Below, one piece after another: positions 7,117-16,623 of a DNA stretch of 64,000 bases. The first letter of the stretch is position 1, and each line of letters begins with the position of its first letter. The stretch comes from an uncultured Dietzia sp. (lineage in GTDB: Bacteria; Actinomycetota; Actinomycetes; Mycobacteriales; Mycobacteriaceae), in the NCBI RefSeq assembly GCF_937873725.1, contig NZ_CALMYY010000042.1, forward strand, positions 1 through 64,000. The letters are read 5' to 3'. Position numbers and translations under genes: made by a program. The notes under the pieces were generated by a model that worked only from the letters and a program-made list of their open reading frames with translations, made no database searches and was not told where the DNA came from.

Positions 7117-10100
7117 GTGAGCAACAACGTCTCACAGTTCGGACAGAACCAGTGGCTCGTGGACGAGATGTACGAGCGCTTTTCGCAGGACCCGTCCTCC
7201 GTGGACACGTCCTGGCACGAGTTCTTCGACGCGAACCCCGGGGCCGCCTCTCCCCCCGGTGGGGGTTCGTCCAACGGCACGGCGCCCGGCCGGCCCCGGG
7301 CGCGCGGGGGTGACGACGCCACCCCGGTCCCGGCGGCCGCCGAGACCTCGGAGACGACCGTGCACGACGTCACACCGGACGCCACCGCGGCGGATGTGGC
7401 GGCCAAGCCGGCGGCGGACTCCGCTCCCGCTCGCAAGGCACGGGGGCAGGGCGTCCCCGCCCCGGTGCGCACGCCCGAGACCCGGAACAAGCCCGACGCG
7501 CCCGCCGCCAGGCGGACGACCCGGCCCGAGTACGCGCCGCCGGAGGAGGCCCAGAACACGGTCCTCCGTGGTCCCGCCAACGCGATCGTCAAGAACATGA
7601 ACGCGTCGCTGTCCCTGCCCACCGCGACGTCCGTCCGGGCGGTACCGGCCAAGCTGATGATCGACAACCGCGTCGTCATCAACAACCACCTCAAGCGCAC
7701 GCACGGCGGCAAGATCTCCTTCACCCATCTCATCGGGTACGCGATGGTGCAGGCCGTGAAGGCCTACCCCAACATGAACAACCACTTCGAGGAGATCGAG
7801 GGCAAGCCGAACACCGTCACCCCGACCGGGATCAACCTCGGTCTGGCGATCGACATGAAGACCAAGTCGGGTCGCTCCCTCGTCGTGGCCGCGATCCGGA
7901 AATGCGAGTCGCTGGACTTCCGCGGCTTCCTCGACGCGTACGAGGACATCGTGGCCCGCGCCCGCGTGGGCAAGCTCACGATGGACGACTTCTCGGGCGT
8001 CACCATCTCCCTGACCAACCCCGGCGGCATCGGCACCGTGCACTCCGTGCCCCGCCTCACCGTGGGTCAGGGCGCCATCCTCGGCGTGGGGGCCATGGAG
8101 TACCCGGCCGAGTTCCAGGGTGCGAGCGAGGAACTGCTGGCCAAGAACGCCATCGGCAAGGTCACCACGCTCACCTCCACCTACGACCACCGGATCATCC
8201 AGGGTGCCGAGTCCGGCGAGTTCCTGCGCGAGATCCACCGCCTGCTGCTCGCCGACGAGTTCTACGACGAGATCTTCGACGTCCTGGGGATCCCCTACGA
8301 GCCGGTCCGGTGGCGTCAGGACATCACCGACCCGCGCGTGGACAAGGACGCCCGCGTCCTCGAGCTCATCGCGGCCTACCGTGACCGCGGGCACCTCATG
8401 TCCGACATCGACCCGCTCGACGGTCGGCACGCCCAGCGCAGGCGCACCTTCCACCCCGACCTGGACGTCAACTCCCACGAGCTGACCCTGTGGGATCTGG
8501 ACCGCAAGTTCTCGGTCGGCGGCTTCGTCGGCAAGGACAAGATGCGCCTCCGGGACGTCCTGTCGGCGCTGCGCGCCGCCTACTGCCGCAAGATCGGCAT
8601 CGAGTACACCCACATCCTCGAGAACGAGCAGCGGCAGTGGATCCAGGAGCGGCTCGAGGGCGTCGACGACAAGCCGACGGTCGCGGAGCAGAAGTACATC
8701 CTGTCCAAGGTCAACGCGGCCGAGGCGTTCGAGACCTTCCTGCAGACCAAGTACGTCGGCCAGAAGCGGTTCTCGCTCGAGGGCGCGGAGTCCGTGATCC
8801 CCATGATGGATGCGGTCATCGACGAGGCGGCCGAGTTCGCCCTCGACGAGGTCGTGATCGGCATGCCGCACCGCGGCCGGCTCAACGTCCTGGCGAACAT
8901 CGTGGGCAAGCCGTACCGGCAGATCTTCACCGAGTTCGAGGGGAACATGGACCCCTCGGCCGCGCACGGCTCGGGTGACGTCAAGTACCACCTCGGGGCC
9001 GAGGGAATCCAGTACCAGATGTTCGGCGAGAACGAGATCAAGGTCTCGCTCACCGCGAACCCCTCCCACCTCGAGGCCGTCGACCCGGTCCTGGAGGGGA
9101 TCGTGCGCGCCAAGCAGGACCTCATCGAGGATCCCGAGTGGCGGGCCGAGTACCCCGTGGTCCCCCTCATGCTCCACGGTGACGCGGCGTTCGCGGGCCA
9201 GGGCGTGGTCGCCGAGACCCTCAACCTCTCGCTCATCGACGGATACCGCACCGGTGGCACCATCCACATCGTGGTCAACAACCAGATCGGGTTCACGACC
9301 GCGCCCGAGGCCGGTCGGTCGAGCCAGTACTGCACGGACGTCGCCAAGATGGTGGGGGCGCCGATCCTCCACGTCAACGGCGACGACCCGGAGGCCTGCG
9401 TCCGCGTCGCCCGCCTGGCGATGGATTTCCGTCAGCAGTTCAAGAAGGACGTCGTGATCGACCTCGTCTGCTACCGCCGTCGCGGACACAACGAGGCCGA
9501 CGACCCGTCGATGACGCAGCCGCGGATGTACAAGGTGATCGACGGCAAGAAGAGCGTCCGCCAGTCGTACACGGACGACCTCGTCGGTCGTGGCGACATC
9601 ACGGAGAAGGAGGCGGAGAACGCCCTCCGCGACTTCCAGGGGCAGCTCGAGCGGGTCTTCAACGAGGTACGCGAACTCGAGAAGCACCCGGTCAAGGCCT
9701 CCGAGTCCATCGAGCCGGATCAGCCGCTACCCAAGCGGCTCGTCACCGCCGTGGACGAGTCGGTCATCCACTCGATCGGCGACGCGTTCGGCAACCTCCC
9801 CGAGGACTTCCACATCCACCCCCGCGTCAAGCCGGTCTACGAGGCGCGTCAGAAGATGGCGTACAACGGCAACATCGACTGGGCGTTCGCGGAACTCCTC
9901 GCTATCGGTTCACTCGTCCGCGAGGGCCGCACCGTCCGGCTCGCCGGACAGGATTCCCAGCGCGGCACCTTCACGCAGCGTCACGTCGTGGTGGTGGACA
10001 AGACCACCTCCGAGACCTACTCGCCGCTCCAGAACCTGGAGGACGCGCAGGGTCGCCTGGAGGTCTGGAACTCGGCGCTCACCGAGTACGCCGGGGTCGG

Positions 10101-10911
10101 CTTCGAGTACGGGTACTCGGTCGGCGACCCGGAGGCCCTGGTCATGTGGGAGGCCCAGTTCGGCGACTTCGTCAACGGCGCGCAGACCATCATCGACGAG
10201 TACATCTCGTCCGGAGAGGCCAAATGGGGGCAGAAGTCCTCCGTGACCCTGCTCCTCCCGCACGGCCACGAGGGCATGGGACCGGACCACACGTCCGGCC
10301 GCATCGAGCGCTTCCTCCAGCTCTGCGCGGAGGGGTCGATGACCGTCGCGCAGCCGTCCACCCCGGCGAACTACTTCCACCTCCTGCGGCGCCACGCCAC
10401 CGACGGCATCAAACGCCCCCAGGTGGTGTTCACGCCCAAGTCGATGCTCCGAAACAAGAAGGCCGTCAGCCCACTGGCCGAGCTCACCACGGGCAAGTTC
10501 CGGTCGGTGATCGACGACCCGGTGTTCGCCGACGACGCGAAGGACGCGGAGAAGGTCACGACCATGCTGCTGGTGTCGGGCAAGCTCTACTACGAGCTCG
10601 CCGCCCGCCAGGAGAAGGAGGGCCGCGACGACCTCGCCATCGTGCGACTCGAGCAGATCCACCCGATCCCGTTCCGTCGCCTGCGCGAGGCCCTCGCGCA
10701 CTACCCGAACGTCGCCGAAGTCCGGTGGGTGCAGGAGGAACCCGCCAACCAGGGCGCCTGGAGCTTCCTCGCGCTCAACCTGCCTGACGTCATCCCGGAG
10801 TTCCCGCCGCTCAAGCGGGTCTCCCGCCGGGCCATGGCCGCCACGTCGACCGGCCTGAGCAAGGTGCACGCGGTCGAGCAGAAGGCACTGGTCGACGAGG
10901 CGTTCGCCTGA
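7117..10911 (+). CDS. kgd: Multifunctional 2-oxoglutarate decarboxylase/dehydrogenase E1 with fused E2-type domain
   Basis: A 1264-residue enzyme of the mycobacterial/corynebacterial Kgd/OdhA type. It links the TCA cycle at 2-oxoglutarate, giving succinyl-CoA with lipoyl partners or a succinic semialdehyde product. In order it has a short N-terminal E1 segment ([17 protein letters not shown]), a Pro/Ala linker to about residue 145, and a succinyltransferase (E2) core without lipoyl domain. The E2 catalytic motif [11 protein letters not shown] lies near residue 358. The thiamine-diphosphate E1 domain then begins near 430, with [13 protein letters not shown] near 588 and GDAAFAGQG with NNQIGFTT near 690-725. 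The GTG start at 7117 follows GAGAGG. A perfect hairpin closes the gene. Length and architecture match the family. Confidence 0.96.
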   Translation: MSNNVSQFGQNQWLVDEMYERFSQDPSSVDTSWHEFFDANPGAASPPGGGSSNGTAPGRPRARGGDDATPVPAAAETSETTVHDVTPDATAADVAAKPAADSAPARKARGQGVPAPVRTPETRNKPDAPAARRTTRPEYAPPEEAQNTVLRGPANAIVKNMNASLSLPTATSVRAVPAKLMIDNRVVINNHLKRTHGGKISFTHLIGYAMVQAVKAYPNMNNHFEEIEGKPNTVTPTGINLGLAIDMKTKSGRSLVVAAIRKCESLDFRGFLDAYEDIVARARVGKLTMDDFSGVTISLTNPGGIGTVHSVPRLTVGQGAILGVGAMEYPAEFQGASEELLAKNAIGKVTTLTSTYDHRIIQGAESGEFLREIHRLLLADEFYDEIFDVLGIPYEPVRWRQDITDPRVDKDARVLELIAAYRDRGHLMSDIDPLDGRHAQRRRTFHPDLDVNSHELTLWDLDRKFSVGGFVGKDKMRLRDVLSALRAAYCRKIGIEYTHILENEQRQWIQERLEGVDDKPTVAEQKYILSKVNAAEAFETFLQTKYVGQKRFSLEGAESVIPMMDAVIDEAAEFALDEVVIGMPHRGRLNVLANIVGKPYRQIFTEFEGNMDPSAAHGSGDVKYHLGAEGIQYQMFGENEIKVSLTANPSHLEAVDPVLEGIVRAKQDLIEDPEWRAEYPVVPLMLHGDAAFAGQGVVAETLNLSLIDGYRTGGTIHIVVNNQIGFTTAPEAGRSSQYCTDVAKMVGAPILHVNGDDPEACVRVARLAMDFRQQFKKDVVIDLVCYRRRGHNEADDPSMTQPRMYKVIDGKKSVRQSYTDDLVGRGDITEKEAENALRDFQGQLERVFNEVRELEKHPVKASESIEPDQPLPKRLVTAVDESVIHSIGDAFGNLPEDFHIHPRVKPVYEARQKMAYNGNIDWAFAELLAIGSLVREGRTVRLAGQDSQRGTFTQRHVVVVDKTTSETYSPLQNLEDAQGRLEVWNSALTEYAGVGFEYGYSVGDPEALVMWEAQFGDFVNGAQTIIDEYISSGEAKWGQKSSVTLLLPHGHEGMGPDHTSGRIERFLQLCAEGSMTVAQPSTPANYFHLLRRHATDGIKRPQVVFTPKSMLRNKKAVSPLAELTTGKFRSVIDDPVFADDAKDAEKVTTMLLVSGKLYYELAARQEKEGRDDLAIVRLEQIHPIPFRRLREALAHYPNVAEVRWVQEEPANQGAWSFLALNLPDVIPEFPPLKRVSRRAMAATSTGLSKVHAVEQKALVDEAFA

Positions 10912-10944
10912 CGGTCGCCCGGTCCGTCCGGGCACCACGCACAT

Positions 10945-10979
10945 GACGGGCCCGTCCGCACGCCGCGGACGGGCCCGTC
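10945..10979. terminator. Perfect 15-bp hairpin, bidirectional terminator
   Basis: GACGGGCCCGTCCGC (10945-10959) pairs perfectly with 10965-10979 across a 5-nt loop. It fills the gap between the converging kgd (ends 10911) and OpuAC-type gene (stop begins at 10980). It has no strong U-tract on either strand, as is common for actinobacterial terminators. Confidence 0.85.
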
Positions 10980-11894
10980 TCAGTACCCGTGCGAGTCCAG
11001 CCAGTAGTTCGCCAGACTGACCGGGGTCGCGCTCCCGAACTCCACCCCCAGCAACAGCTCCCGCACGTCCTCGGTGGTCAGCTCGCCGCTGATCCTGTTG
11101 ACCAGCGCGAGCCCGTCCTCCGAGAGTGAACCCTTCCGGAAGACCGGGACGACGTTCTGCGCCGGTATCGCGTCCTTGTCGTCGTCCAACGGCACCATGT
11201 CGTCCGGGTCCAGGATCGGGTCGGCCGACTGGACCAGCCCCACCCCGATCTCGCCGGCGCGCAACGCCTCGAACACCACGCGTGGGCTGGGGCCCAGGGC
11301 CACCCGTCGACCGAACCCACAGTCGTAGGTGTCCCCCACCGCGCCGGCGAGCTCCCGGTCCGCCAGCGCCTCCGCGCGGGCGCCGAGGGTGAACTCGCCG
11401 CACCGGCCGGCCAGGTCGGACATCGACCGGAGCCCGAACACCTCTGCCGTGTGCCGGGTCACCACGTAGACGGGCGCGTCCTCCGCCGGCGCGGGGTCCG
11501 CCGCGGTCACACCCTCCGGCAGCGACGCCATCATCGCCGCGTACACCTCGTCGGCCTCGACAGCCGTCGAACCCGGGTCGAACATGCGGAGCAGCTCTCC
11601 GGTGAACCCGATGGTGAACGTGGCGTCCCCGGTCGTCACCGCCTCGACCACCTCGGCCTGGGTGCCGGACCGGGGACGTTGCGTGACCCTGGTGCCGGAC
11701 CGGGTCAGGGCGTTGCCGTAGATGTGACCGATGATCTCCGACTCCCCGAACGAGGCGGTCTCGATCACCACCACCGGATCGGAGTCGTGCGCCGGAACGA
11801 TCGACGACTGCGCCTGACACCCACTCGACACCACCGCGAGGACCCCGGAGACAGCCAACGCCCGCACCCCGGCCCGTGCCCCTGTCCGCAGCAT
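10980..11894 (-). CDS. OpuAC-type osmoprotectant/quaternary amine binding lipoprotein
   Basis: A 304-residue extracytoplasmic solute-binding lipoprotein. The signal peptide ends in a lipobox (LAVVSSGC, Cys near residue 26), so the mature protein would be anchored to the outer face of the membrane. The body resembles the OpuAC/ProX glycine betaine family: VVIETASFGESEIIGHIYG at the front, SVSLANYWLDSHGY-like C-terminus, and an internal PRVVFEALRAGEIGVGLVQ. AAAGGACG before the ATG at 11894 is a ribosome-binding site. No cognate permease or ATPase gene lies nearby, so it is an orphan component. The ligand (betaine, choline, carnitine or ectoine) is not determined. Confidence 0.8.
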   Translation of the reverse strand: MLRTGARAGVRALAVSGVLAVVSSGCQAQSSIVPAHDSDPVVVIETASFGESEIIGHIYGNALTRSGTRVTQRPRSGTQAEVVEAVTTGDATFTIGFTGELLRMFDPGSTAVEADEVYAAMMASLPEGVTAADPAPAEDAPVYVVTRHTAEVFGLRSMSDLAGRCGEFTLGARAEALADRELAGAVGDTYDCGFGRRVALGPSPRVVFEALRAGEIGVGLVQSADPILDPDDMVPLDDDKDAIPAQNVVPVFRKGSLSEDGLALVNRISGELTTEDVRELLLGVEFGSATPVSLANYWLDSHGY

Positions 11895-12030
11895 CCGACC
11901 ACGTCCTTTCTCACCCCGTCCGCACCCGTCGGCGCGGCACCCGACCGCCAGTCTCCCAGCAGAACCCAGGCCGCGTCACGCCGAGGTCCACCGACCGATA
12001 CTGTCGTGCGAGAGGATGAGAGGAGCGCCC

Positions 12031-13104
12031 GTGCCGAGTATCGGACGACGACGGATCGGGGCGGTGTCCCCGACACCGCCGGTCTCCCGGCTCCACGTTC
12101 CCACCGAACGTGCGGTGGTGGACTGCGGCGTCTACGTCGACGGCGTGCGCGAACAGGGCAGGTTCACCCACCGCGCGGCCATCCGACGGGTGCGCGACAC
12201 CGGGCAGGGCTTCGTGTGGATCGGCCTCCACGCCCCGGACCAGCATCAGATGGAGTCGCTGTCCCGGGAGTTCGGGCTCCACGAGTTGATCACCGAGGAC
12301 GCGACCAGCGGGGATCAGCGACCCAAGCTCGAGGCCTACGACGGCATCCTGGTGCTCAACATGTCGACCGTCAGCTACCTCGCGCACGAGTCCGTGACGG
12401 AGGCCAGCGACATCGTGTCCACGGGCGAGGTCATGGTGGTCCTGGGCCGGGACTTCGTGGTGACGATCCGCCACGGGGAGTTCGGCGGCCTGGCCGGGAT
12501 CCGCGAGGAACTCGAGCGTGCACCCGAGCGGCTCCTCCAGGGGCCCGCGGCCGTCATGCACGCCGTGGCCGACCGCGTGGTGGACAGCTACCTCGAGGCG
12601 GCGGAGGGGATGAGCCGGGATGTGGACGAGCTGGAGTCCGGGGTCTTCGCGCCGCGCACCCCCGTGGACATCGAACAGATCTACTTCCTCAAGCGGGAAC
12701 TGCTCGAGCTGAAGCACAACATCTCCCCGCTCGTCGTGCCCCTGCGCAGGCTCGCCGGGGATCACCTCGGCATGGTTCCCAGCGAGATCCGGCACTACTT
12801 CCGTGACGTCCAGGACCACCATTCCCTGGTCACTGCGCAGGTGGCCACCCTGGACGAGCAGGTCACCTCGCTCGTCCACGCCGCCGTGGCGATCGTCGGG
12901 ATGCGGCAGAACACCGACATGCGGCGGATCTCGGCCTGGGTGGCGATCGCCGCCGTCCCCACCATGATCGCGGGCGTCTACGGGATGAACTTCGACCACA
13001 TGCCCGAGTTGCGCATGGAGTACGGCTACTTCCTGGTGCTCGGGTTCATGCTGACGGCGTGCGGGGGACTGTTCCTGCTGTTCCGGAAGAACAGCTGGCT
13101 CTAG
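12031..13104 (+). CDS. corA: CorA family magnesium/divalent cation channel
   Basis: A 357-residue CorA/ZntB-family membrane channel for Mg2+ (possibly Co2+ or Ni2+). A long cytosolic N-terminal domain is followed by two C-terminal helices. The signature YGMNF lies at the end of TM1 (AWVAIAAVPTMIAGVYGMNF near residue 310), then a short periplasmic loop, TM2, and a basic tail (FRKNSWL). I chose the GTG at 12031 because AGAGGAG lies 6-7 nt upstream; an ATG at 12016 would put that site inside the gene. A -10-like TACTGT lies at 11999-12004. Its stop is immediately followed by the stop of the convergent SUFU gene with no spacer. Confidence 0.9.
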   Translation: MPSIGRRRIGAVSPTPPVSRLHVPTERAVVDCGVYVDGVREQGRFTHRAAIRRVRDTGQGFVWIGLHAPDQHQMESLSREFGLHELITEDATSGDQRPKLEAYDGILVLNMSTVSYLAHESVTEASDIVSTGEVMVVLGRDFVVTIRHGEFGGLAGIREELERAPERLLQGPAAVMHAVADRVVDSYLEAAEGMSRDVDELESGVFAPRTPVDIEQIYFLKRELLELKHNISPLVVPLRRLAGDHLGMVPSEIRHYFRDVQDHHSLVTAQVATLDEQVTSLVHAAVAIVGMRQNTDMRRISAWVAIAAVPTMIAGVYGMNFDHMPELRMEYGYFLVLGFMLTACGGLFLLFRKNSWL

Positions 13105-13710
13105 TCACCGGGTCAGTCCGGGGTTGACCGCGCGGCGCGCCGGGTCGGTCACGTCGATACCGGCCTCCGACCACGCCTCCTCGAGCTCCGCGGCACCCTT
13201 GAGGCGAACCCACGCGGCCTCGGTGTGCGTCACCGGAACCGCGCGGAACACCCTGACCGGCGCCGCGTCCCCACCCACCTCGACGTCCGGGATCTCGGGC
13301 GCACGGAGGACGACCGCGGTGAACGCCGCGCCCGGCCACAGCGGTTCGCCCAGGTCCACGAGCGCGCCCTCCGTCAGGACGAGCCCCTCGACAGCGGGCG
13401 CCGCCGCCAGGACGGCCAGAGCGCGGACCAGTCCGTCCACCCCGCCGCGCAGCACGAGTGACAGCTCCGCGCGCGGGGCGGTCGGGTCGGGCACGAGTGC
13501 GGACGGGTCCCCCATCGGTTCCGCCGAGCACCCGAGCGAGGCGTACCGGACCAGGCCCGTCTCCACCTCGACGAACCGCAAGACCCGGATCGGGGCGGCC
13601 CCGAGGAAGGTCACCGACGCCTCCTGCGGGTCGGGACCGAGGTGGGTGACCAGGTGCTCCCGCACCGCGGCGAGGACGGCCGACGGATCGACCGAGCCGC
13701 CGGCGGGCAT
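13105..13710 (-). CDS. Suppressor-of-fused (SUFU) domain protein
   Basis: A 201-residue cytosolic protein of the bacterial SUFU-like family, whose biochemical role is not established. Recognisable features are the opening helix (AVLAAVREHLVTHLG), the strand IRVLRFVEVETGLVRYASLG near residue 40, the segment WPGAAFTAVVLR near 120, and the C-terminal helix KGAAELEEAWSEAGID. There is no signal peptide. The ATG at 13710 overlaps the previous stop as TGATG. The cotranscribed upstream gene encodes a general-stress-type membrane protein, so a stress-related role is possible but not shown. It ends back to back with corA. Confidence 0.75.
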   Translation of the reverse strand: MPAGGSVDPSAVLAAVREHLVTHLGPDPQEASVTFLGAAPIRVLRFVEVETGLVRYASLGCSAEPMGDPSALVPDPTAPRAELSLVLRGGVDGLVRALAVLAAAPAVEGLVLTEGALVDLGEPLWPGAAFTAVVLRAPEIPDVEVGGDAAPVRVFRAVPVTHTEAAWVRLKGAAELEEAWSEAGIDVTDPARRAVNPGLTR

Positions 13711-14216
13711 CACTTGAGTCCGAGGCGGGCGAGCTCGTCGCGGACCCTCTCCGCATCGGCCGGCTCGCACAGGATGTCGTAGCGTCCGGCGACGAGTTGG
13801 GAGGTCGACGCGAAGTCGCGCTTGCCGCGCGTCGCCGCGTAGGACAGCGACGTAGAGACCACCCCGAAGACGGAGCCCGCGACCAGACCGGTGAGGACCA
13901 CTCCCCACATGGGTTGGGTGAACATCCCGATCAACAGCCCCACGAACAGGCCGAGCCACGCTCCCGTGGCGAGCCCCCCGAGGAGGACCTTGGGCCACGT
14001 CAGGCGACCGGTGACCCGCTCGACCTGCATGAGGTCCACCCCCACGATGGTCACCTCGTGGACGGGGAAGTCCTCGTCGGCGAGGTGGTCCACGGCGGCC
14101 TGCGCCTGGGCGTAGGTGGGGTACGACCCGACCACCCAGCCGGTGGGCGGGGTGGGCAGCCCGGGGGTCTGGCCCCCGGGGCGCCGCCCGGACCTGGGGT
14201 TCACGGGTGCGGTCAT
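13710..14216 (-). CDS. General-stress-type membrane protein (DUF1269/GSP17M-like)
   Basis: A 168-residue protein. The N-terminus is disordered and Pro/Gly-rich, followed by a small alpha/beta domain opening with VVGSYPTYAQAQAAVDHLAD, the hallmark of YflT/GSP17M stress proteins. Two glycine-rich transmembrane hairpins follow (LLGGLATGAWLGLFVGLLIG near 80 and GVVLTGLVAGSVFGVVS near 105). The C-terminal strand-helix (GRYDILCEPADAERVRDEL) resembles the first half, suggesting an internal duplication split by the membrane hairpin. The ATG at 14216 overlaps the preceding CitE-like stop as ATGA. A similar protein is encoded in this neighbourhood in mycobacteria (Rv1234, from memory). The molecular function is unknown. 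Confidence 0.78.
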   Translation of the reverse strand: MTAPVNPRSGRRPGGQTPGLPTPPTGWVVGSYPTYAQAQAAVDHLADEDFPVHEVTIVGVDLMQVERVTGRLTWPKVLLGGLATGAWLGLFVGLLIGMFTQPMWGVVLTGLVAGSVFGVVSTSLSYAATRGKRDFASTSQLVAGRYDILCEPADAERVRDELARLGLK

Positions 14217-15244
14217 CTGCTGCGTCCTTCCGTCTCCGGCCCGTCCGGGTCGGGATCTCCGGCGTCCGACACCGTCATCCCGGCCGCGCGGCCGCGGGCG
14301 GACACCACCGAGGCCATCTTACGGCTGGCCTCGTCCAGCATCTCGTCGCCGAACATGACCGCGCCCCGGGCCCCACCCTCCACCGACGTGGAGTGCGCGT
14401 ACGCGGCGAGGATGCCCTCGGCCTTGTCGAACTCGTCCTGGCGGGGGCTGAACACCTCGTTCCCCGCGTCCACCTGGGCCGGGTGGAGTACCCATTTCCC
14501 GTCGAAGCCCAGGGCCGCGGTGCGGGCCGCGGCCCGTCGGAAGCCCTCCTCGTCGCGGACCTTGAGGAACGGGCCGTCGATCGCCTGGAGACCGTGCGCC
14601 CGGGCGGCGACGAGGATCGTCATCAGCACGTGATGGTAGGCGTCACCAGGCTCGTATCCCTCCGGCTGTTCCCCGACGGTGAGGGTGCGCATCCCGACGG
14701 AGGCCATGAAGTCGGCGGGTCCGAACACCAGGGTGAGGACCCTCGGACTGGCGGTGGCGATTTCATGGATGTTGGTGAGCCCGAGGGCGTCCTCGATCTG
14801 CGGCTCGATCCCTATCGAGCCCACCGGCAGACCCGCGGTCCTCTCGACCTGGGTCAGCACCAGATCCAGGGCGGTGACCTCCGCGGCCGTCCGCGCCTTG
14901 GGCAGGAGCAGTGCGTCGACGTGGGCCCCCGCGCGACCGACCACCTCGGTCACGTCTCGGACCGTGTACTCGGTGTCCCACGCGTTCACCCTGACGACCA
15001 CCGTCGGCGCGGTGAATCCACCGTGGACCAGCGCCTCGACGACGTTCTCGCGGGCCTGCGCCTTGGCCGGACCCGCGACCGCGTCCTCCAGGTCGAGGAA
15101 GACCTCGTCGACCGGCAGCCCGCGGGCCTTGCCGATCATCTTGACGCTGCTGCCGGGAACGGCGAGGACCGTTCGCCGGGGACGGGCCCGGAGTTCGGCG
15201 ATCGCGGCGGACGCCGACGGCGCCGGGTGGGGGGCGGGGATCAT
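14213..15244 (-). CDS. CitE/HpcH-type CoA-ester lyase
   Basis: A 343-residue TIM-barrel lyase of the HpcH/HpaI-citrate lyase beta family, acting on malyl-CoA, citramalyl-CoA or similar esters with Mg2+. Motifs seen are RRTVLAVPGSSVKMIGKARG (CoA/phosphate region, near residue 25), DEVFLDLEDAVAG (catalytic Glu/Asp near 50), VVRVNAWDT (Arg near 85) and VFGPADFMASVGM (near 175). The length of about 340 suits the malyl/citramalyl-CoA lyase branch rather than the shorter CitE. It is first in a minus-strand operon with the stress and SUFU proteins (ATGA overlap), an odd association with no pathway partner nearby. Confidence 0.82.
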   Translation of the reverse strand: MIPAPHPAPSASAAIAELRARPRRTVLAVPGSSVKMIGKARGLPVDEVFLDLEDAVAGPAKAQARENVVEALVHGGFTAPTVVVRVNAWDTEYTVRDVTEVVGRAGAHVDALLLPKARTAAEVTALDLVLTQVERTAGLPVGSIGIEPQIEDALGLTNIHEIATASPRVLTLVFGPADFMASVGMRTLTVGEQPEGYEPGDAYHHVLMTILVAARAHGLQAIDGPFLKVRDEEGFRRAAARTAALGFDGKWVLHPAQVDAGNEVFSPRQDEFDKAEGILAAYAHSTSVEGGARGAVMFGDEMLDEASRKMASVVSARGRAAGMTVSDAGDPDPDGPETEGRSR

Positions 15245-15299
15245 TCGCGGGCACTCCCTCTTCTCCGGTGCGGACGGACACGGTCCGCCCCTCGGTGAC

Positions 15300-15305
15300 T
15301 AGCCT
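15300..15305 (+). promoter_or_regulatory. Candidate -10 element TAGCCT of a leaderless promoter
   Basis: TAGCCT ends 7 nt before the ATG at 15313, so the transcript would start at the initiation codon. The usual Shine-Dalgarno region is occupied by GGTCCGC. Confidence 0.5.
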
Positions 15306-15312
15306 GGTCCGC

Positions 15313-16623
15313 ATGGCGAACCTCAACAAGGCCTTCGTCGCCAGGCTAGCCGGACTCTCGGTGATCGGCCCCGACGGGGACGACATCGGAAGGGTTCGAG
15401 ACGTCGTGGTGACGATGCGGACCCGGCACAAACAACCCCGGGTCATCGGACTCGTGGTGGAGCTGCCCACCCGGCGCCGGATCTTCGTCCCCATGCTCAG
15501 GGTGGCCACCGTCGAGCCCCGCTCGGTCACCCTCGTCTCGGGGACCATCAACCTGCACCGCTTCACCTCCCGACCGGGAGAGAACCTGGTGCTGGGCGCA
15601 CTGGTGGACTCGATCATCGGGGTCGAGCAGGACCGCACCGCCCCGGGGACCACTGACGGCGCGGACACCACGCGCTTCCAGGTCGTGGACGTGGAGATCG
15701 AACGACAGCGCACCCGCGACTGGCTGGTCTCCCGGCTCGCGGTCCGCCCGCGCCGCGGGCGCGGACCCCTCGGCAGGCGGGGTCCGGTGTCGATCTACCC
15801 CTGGAGCCGGATCCAGGGGTTGGACGACGACGCCATCGGGACACCCGAGCACGGCGCGGAGAGCCTCGTGGAGCACTACGCGGACATGCGCCCGGCCGAC
15901 GTCGCGCACGCGCTGCGCGAGCTGCCCGAGGTCCGGCGCCTCGAGGTGGCCCGGACCCTGGACGACGAGCGGTTGGCGGACATCCTCCAGGAGCTGCCGC
16001 ACGACGAACAGACGGAGATCGTCACCCGGCTGGAACTCGAACGGGCGGCGGACGTCCTCGAGGCGATGGACCCCGATGACGCGGCGGACCTGCTCAGCGA
16101 GTTGCCCGCGCAGGACGCGGAATCCTTCCTCGAACGGATGAACCCGGAGGATTCCGCCCCCGTGCGCCGGTTGCTCACGTTCGACGCCGACACCGCGGGC
16201 GGTCTCATGACCCCGGAGCCGATCATCCTCGCCCCTCAGACGACGGTCGCCGAGGCGCTGGCCCACTGCCGCAATCCCGATCTCAGCCCGGCCCTCGCGA
16301 GCCTCGTCTTTGTGGTCCGGCCCCCCACCGCCACCCCGACCGGCAAATACCTGGGCTGTGTCCACATCCAGGCGCTGCTGCGGGAGCTTCCGTCGACGAT
16401 GGTCGCCGAGACCGTGGACACCAGCCTGTCGACGCTGCGCCCCACCGACTCGGTGGACTCGGTGACCAGGTTCTTCGCCACCTATAACCTGGTGTGCGGA
16501 CCCGTGGTCGACGACGAGGGCCACCTCCTCGGCGCGGTCGCGGTCGACGACCTCCTCGACCATCTCCTCCCCGAGGACTGGCGGGACATGGATCTCCACG
16601 ACGACAGGGAGGCGCGACCGTGA
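15313..16623 (+). CDS. PRC-barrel / MgtE N-terminal / CBS domain protein without a channel domain
   Basis: A 436-residue soluble protein. It opens with a PRC-barrel-like domain (SVIGPDGDDIGRVRDVVVTM, residues 15-60) and a second related segment around 120-180. It then has the acidic helical MgtE N-domain (ELPHDEQTEIVTRLELERAA, MDPDDAADLLSELP, residues 195-290) and a CBS pair ending VVDDEGHLLGAVAVDDLLDH. The MgtE membrane channel is absent, so it looks like a detached Mg2+-sensing module. Its stop overlaps the next gene as GTGA, coupling it to a DUF1003 membrane protein. This arrangement matches Rv1232c-Rv1231c as I recall. The start is set by the leaderless-type -10 seven bases upstream. Confidence 0.83.
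   Translation: MANLNKAFVARLAGLSVIGPDGDDIGRVRDVVVTMRTRHKQPRVIGLVVELPTRRRIFVPMLRVATVEPRSVTLVSGTINLHRFTSRPGENLVLGALVDSIIGVEQDRTAPGTTDGADTTRFQVVDVEIERQRTRDWLVSRLAVRPRRGRGPLGRRGPVSIYPWSRIQGLDDDAIGTPEHGAESLVEHYADMRPADVAHALRELPEVRRLEVARTLDDERLADILQELPHDEQTEIVTRLELERAADVLEAMDPDDAADLLSELPAQDAESFLERMNPEDSAPVRRLLTFDADTAGGLMTPEPIILAPQTTVAEALAHCRNPDLSPALASLVFVVRPPTATPTGKYLGCVHIQALLRELPSTMVAETVDTSLSTLRPTDSVDSVTRFFATYNLVCGPVVDDEGHLLGAVAVDDLLDHLLPEDWRDMDLHDDREARP

Noticed and set aside
7132-9687. Long minus-strand frame inside kgd
   Set aside because: It is wholly antisense to kgd and composed mainly of Val, Asp, Leu, Arg and His from complementary codons.
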